This document shows, in pieces, positions 61,961-64,000 of a stretch of DNA of 64,000 nt. Each line of letters begins with the position of its first letter. Position 1 is the stretch's first letter. Where the stretch lies: NCBI RefSeq assembly GCF_030409845.1, contig NZ_JAUFQQ010000003.1, positions 930,001-994,000 of the forward strand, in the 5' to 3' direction. The stretch is from Flavobacterium branchiarum. Its GTDB lineage: Bacteria > Bacteroidota > Bacteroidia > Flavobacteriales > Flavobacteriaceae. The notes beneath the pieces are model-generated. The model saw nothing but the letters and a program-made list of their open reading frames with translations, did no database searches and was not told the origin of the DNA. A program made the position numbers and the translations under genes.

Positions 61961-62350
61961 ATGAAAAATTTATATAACATTATTGCATTATCAATTACAG
62001 CTATTATAATAAGCTGTTCTTCTAAAATTGATGAAAGTCAAATTGTAGGGAAATATGAAATTGATAAATTTGTTTTAAGAGATTCATTAATTAAAGTAGA
62101 AGAATTTCGCTTACTATTATTGAATTCAGATAAAACTTTTGAGTTAAATAATTATCATAATAAATTGAATTCTAAAGGAATATGGAGAGTTAAAAAGACT
62201 AGAAATAATGATGAAATTATTATAGAGTTTAGTTTTTCAGGGCGAAAAATAGAAGGATTGTTAAACGGTAATATTATCAGCTTTGTCTATCCAAACGATT
62301 TTTATTTTGGAAAATATAATAATTTACTTTATGTAAAGTTGAGAAAGTGA
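61961..62350 (+). CDS. lipoprotein, presumed immunity for tip C5
   Basis: 129 residues. Lipoprotein signal (NIIALSITAIIISC). The mature domain follows the same plan as the C3 immunity protein: VGKYEIDKFVLRD, LLLLNSDKTFELN, WRVKKTRNNDEIIIEFSF, IEGLLNGNIISF and LLYVKLRK align with it in order. Toxin and immunity have therefore been duplicated together. It starts 5 bp after the C5 toxin. Confidence 0.78.
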   Translation: MKNLYNIIALSITAIIISCSSKIDESQIVGKYEIDKFVLRDSLIKVEEFRLLLLNSDKTFELNNYHNKLNSKGIWRVKKTRNNDEIIIEFSFSGRKIEGLLNGNIISFVYPNDFYFGKYNNLLYVKLRK

Positions 62351-62388
62351 TGATAATGATCTGGCTGTCTCAAATTCGTGTTCTGTGT

Positions 62389-62460
62389 GAAGGTGTCTGA
62401 CTTCACACCTGCAATGAGTATTTGATAAAACACAAAAAAACTAGCAATTTTGATTTATTC
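62389..62460 (+). repeat. conserved cassette-junction sequence J2 with hairpin
   Basis: GTGTGAAG (62395-62402), loop GTGTCTGA and CTTCACAC (62411-62418), followed by TATTTGATAAAAC and AGCAATTTTGATTTA, leading into core copy C6. Related to J1 at 59371-59448. Confidence 0.75.
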
Positions 62461-62790
62461 TAAAGGGTTCTATTTCACAACACGTGGCTTACCTGCCCTT
62501 TGGTGAAGTTCTGTTTGAGGAGCGTAGTTCCTCGTTTTCGAGTCCTAATCTTTTCAATGGAAAAGAACTCGACAGAGAAACCAATATGACCTATTATAGT
62601 GCTAGGTATTTGGATATGAAGACGAGTCTTTGGTTAAATGTCGATCCATTGGCACTTTATAATCCTGTTTTTGAACATGAATTTTATTTTGATGGACAAC
62701 ATAATGGTGGAGTTTATAATTCTGGGAAAAATTTAAACGTTTATGGATATTGTTATCAAAATCCAGTTCTATTTGTTGATCCAAATGGGA
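62461..62790 (+). repeat. RHS core copy C6 (mosaic)
   Basis: Starts with the haplotype B leader (GGTTCTATTTCACAACACGT, SQHV) and continues as haplotype A (GEVLFEE, SPNLFNG, YLDMKTSLW). The distal core differs from the others (YNPVFEHEFYFDGQHNGGVY), ending FVDPNGK. Confidence 0.85.
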
Positions 62791-63329
62791 AACAGAATGT
62801 TGCAGGTGCTTTAACTGGTGCTTTAATTGGAGGTGTCATCGGCGGAGGTCTTGATTATGGAAAACAAGTTTATAATAACTATCAAAAAGGTTTAAGTTTT
62901 AAGGCTTCTTTAACGACAAATATTAATACGAGAAGTATTGTTGCTTCTGCTACCGAAGGAGCTATCAATGGAGCCGTAGCAGGATTTACTTCTGGAGGTT
63001 CATTGCTTCTCTCAACCGGAAAAGTTGCAGTTTCTCAAGCCGTAGGAGGTGTCGTAGGAGGTGTGGCTAAAAGAAAAATTAATAAGGAAGAGGTTTTTAA
63101 TACAGAGAAAATGTTAACTGATGGTATAGCTGGATTAGTTAGTGGCGGTATTTCAAATCAATTAGAAAAGAAGGTAGCGTCTAGGGTTGTTGCTGAAAAC
63201 ATTGGTAATAAGGTGGTTCGAGAAGTTGTTGTAAAAGCAGTAAAATCTACTGTTGTATCAGGTAGTAGGGCATTATCTAAAATTGCAGTAAAAAATGCTG
63301 AACAAAAAATAGTTCATCCAAGTAATTAA
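62484..63329 (+). CDS. orphan RHS tip C6: glycine-zipper candidate membrane toxin
   Basis: 281 residues from the core GTG. The core ends FVDPNGKQ. Immediately after it comes a glycine-zipper segment (AGALTGALIGGVIGGGLDYG), then more Gly/Ala/Val-rich helices (IVASATEGAINGAVAGFTSG; VAVSQAVGGVVGGVAK; GIAGLVSGGISNQLEKKVAS). Such segments usually insert in membranes, or serve as a pre-toxin linker ahead of an enzymatic tip; here no enzyme follows. The next gene encodes a membrane protein. Pore formation is therefore a reasonable guess. Confidence 0.68.
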   Translation: MAYLPFGEVLFEERSSSFSSPNLFNGKELDRETNMTYYSARYLDMKTSLWLNVDPLALYNPVFEHEFYFDGQHNGGVYNSGKNLNVYGYCYQNPVLFVDPNGKQNVAGALTGALIGGVIGGGLDYGKQVYNNYQKGLSFKASLTTNINTRSIVASATEGAINGAVAGFTSGGSLLLSTGKVAVSQAVGGVVGGVAKRKINKEEVFNTEKMLTDGIAGLVSGGISNQLEKKVASRVVAENIGNKVVREVVVKAVKSTVVSGSRALSKIAVKNAEQKIVHPSN

Positions 63330-63346
63330 AATAATAAATCAGAATC

Positions 63347-63766
63347 GTGGAAAATTTCAAACAGATAGTAGTTTTGCAGTTTAGTCAAAAACATAAAATT
63401 ATTAATTTTACATTAGGATTATTACTCTTTTGTTTTTTTGTTTTTTGCTATATTAATCTTGAAAAGGAGAGCAGTATTGTTTATAAAACAATAGATATAT
63501 TCTTAATTATATATACTGTCTATTTTTTGATTAATTCATTTGTTAAAAAAATCATCATCACTGAAGTATGCATAAAAGAGAAGAATTTGTTTTATAGTAA
63601 GAGTATTTTTTTTGATAAAATTGTAGGTTTAACTAAATATAATAATTACGGGTTAATAGTTAAAAAGAGATTTAATAATATCAAAATTTCTCATGAATAT
63701 GATTTTGATAAAAGAGTCATTGCTATTGATTACGTTTTATCTAAAACAAGTGTAGAGCATTCTTAA
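63347..63766 (+). CDS. membrane protein, presumed immunity for tip C6
   Basis: 139 residues. The start is GTG at 63347 (MENFKQIVVL); no ATG is near. Two transmembrane helices (IINFTLGLLLFCFFVFCYIN; IDIFLIIYTVYFLINSFV) are followed by a soluble beta-rich PH-like domain (IIITEVCIKEKNLFYSKSIF). A similar layout, two helices then a beta domain, is seen in the protein at 55029-55595. It starts 17 bp after tip C6. Confidence 0.68.
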   Translation: MENFKQIVVLQFSQKHKIINFTLGLLLFCFFVFCYINLEKESSIVYKTIDIFLIIYTVYFLINSFVKKIIITEVCIKEKNLFYSKSIFFDKIVGLTKYNNYGLIVKKRFNNIKISHEYDFDKRVIAIDYVLSKTSVEHS

Positions 63767-63781
63767 AGAATCATAATGCCA

Positions 63782-64000
63782 GTCACTTAGGTAATTATAA
63801 TCCGAAATGGAAGTATTAGCCAATTCGTGGCGTACCTTCCATTTGGAAATGTACTCTTTGAGGAGCATAGTTCATCTTTTTCTAGTCCGTATTTGTTTAA
63901 TGGCAAAGAATTGGACAGAGAAACTGGGCTAAGCTATTTTCATGCAAGATACTATGATAATAAATATAATATTTGGTTAAATGTTGATAAAAAAGCAGAG
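63782..64000 (+). repeat. RHS core copy C7 (mosaic, cut by window edge)
   Basis: Begins GTCACTTAGGTA and lacks 11 bases found in R0 just after this point, shifting the frame ahead of the GTG. The leader is haplotype A (CAATTCGTGG), the rest haplotype B (SPYLFNG, ETGLSYFHARYYDNKYNIW). Confidence 0.8.
63827..64000 (+). CDS. orphan RHS tip C7, 5' part only
   Basis: The GTG at 63827 opens a frame reading VAYLPFGNVLFEEH ... NGKELDRETGLSYFHARYYD ... NVDKKAE, which is RHS core. The toxin part lies beyond the right edge. Note DKKAE instead of the usual DPLAE, which changes one of the Asp-Pro positions of the core. Confidence 0.75.
   Translation, partial: MAYLPFGNVLFEEHSSSFSSPYLFNGKELDRETGLSYFHARYYDNKYNIWLNVDKKAE

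Noticed and set aside
51760..64000. RHS core copies as an insertion sequence or transposon array
   Set aside because: No transposase, no terminal inverted repeats and no target duplications; the repeats are coding RHS core.

Overview
The window looks like a chromosomal segment of a Flavobacterium or a close relative in the Bacteroidota. It is AT-rich, and many genes are preceded by the TAnnTTTG type of -7 promoter box found in this group rather than by strong Shine-Dalgarno sites. The tmRNA tag is GENNYALAA, there is a type IX secretion (T9SS) sorting domain, and the core gene families (TonB-dependent receptor, RibBA, LolA, LptF/G, SecB-like) fit. Identification is by recognition of sequence and motifs only; no search was run.

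Layout. 1-9.4 kb is housekeeping: CPBP protease, ArsC-like reductase, large outer-membrane receptor, fumarase (fumC), a saccharopine/alanine-dehydrogenase-like oxidoreductase and a lipoprotein serine hydrolase, separated by repeat-rich intergenic DNA. At 9.55 kb lies the tmRNA gene (ssrA). From 10.0 to 14.8 kb, just downstream, is a small accessory patch of unknown genes, a Fic protein and several duplicated DNA segments, but no integrase. 14.8-32.0 kb is core again: CspA, DUF1508 protein, porin-like protein, a likely muropeptide/glycan recycling operon (GHL10 hydrolase, AmpG-like permease, TPR, GNAT, NagZ), a peroxide-defence cluster (AhpC, thioredoxin, small partner, Tpx), then dgkA-ftsK-lolA-lptF/G-ribBA-thioesterase. 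In RibBA the GTP cyclohydrolase half has lost its zinc cysteines.

32.1-38.9 kb: two copies of a tRNA-Ser(UGA) gene with their promoter and terminator flank a giant AsmA-like gene. After the second copy there is a decayed hsdS remnant and a three-gene operon that reads as an unrecognised toxin, an Xre antitoxin and a SecB-like chaperone, i.e. a candidate toxin-antitoxin-chaperone (TAC) system.

39.3-64 kb is the most striking part, a polymorphic-toxin locus. Two paralogous outer-membrane barrels and a T9SS-sorted surface protein precede a 3270-residue secreted protein. That protein fuses an SpvB/TcB-like half (with FG-GAP-type calcium repeats) to a TcC/RHS half, and ends in a class-3 lipase-like toxin followed by an ankyrin lipoprotein as presumed immunity. 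Behind it lie at least seven promoterless 'orphan' cassettes. Each is a short, often damaged copy of the RHS core, a different toxin C-terminus and a presumed immunity gene. Toxins include a HEXXH metalloprotein, two hydrophobic Gly-rich candidate membrane toxins, two paralogous papain-like cysteine enzymes, and an L,D-transpeptidase-like enzyme. Immunity candidates are lipoproteins opposite the enzymatic toxins and membrane proteins opposite the hydrophobic ones. The core copies are mosaics of two haplotypes, which suggests recombination swaps the toxin tip of the expressed protein. The array runs off the right edge.
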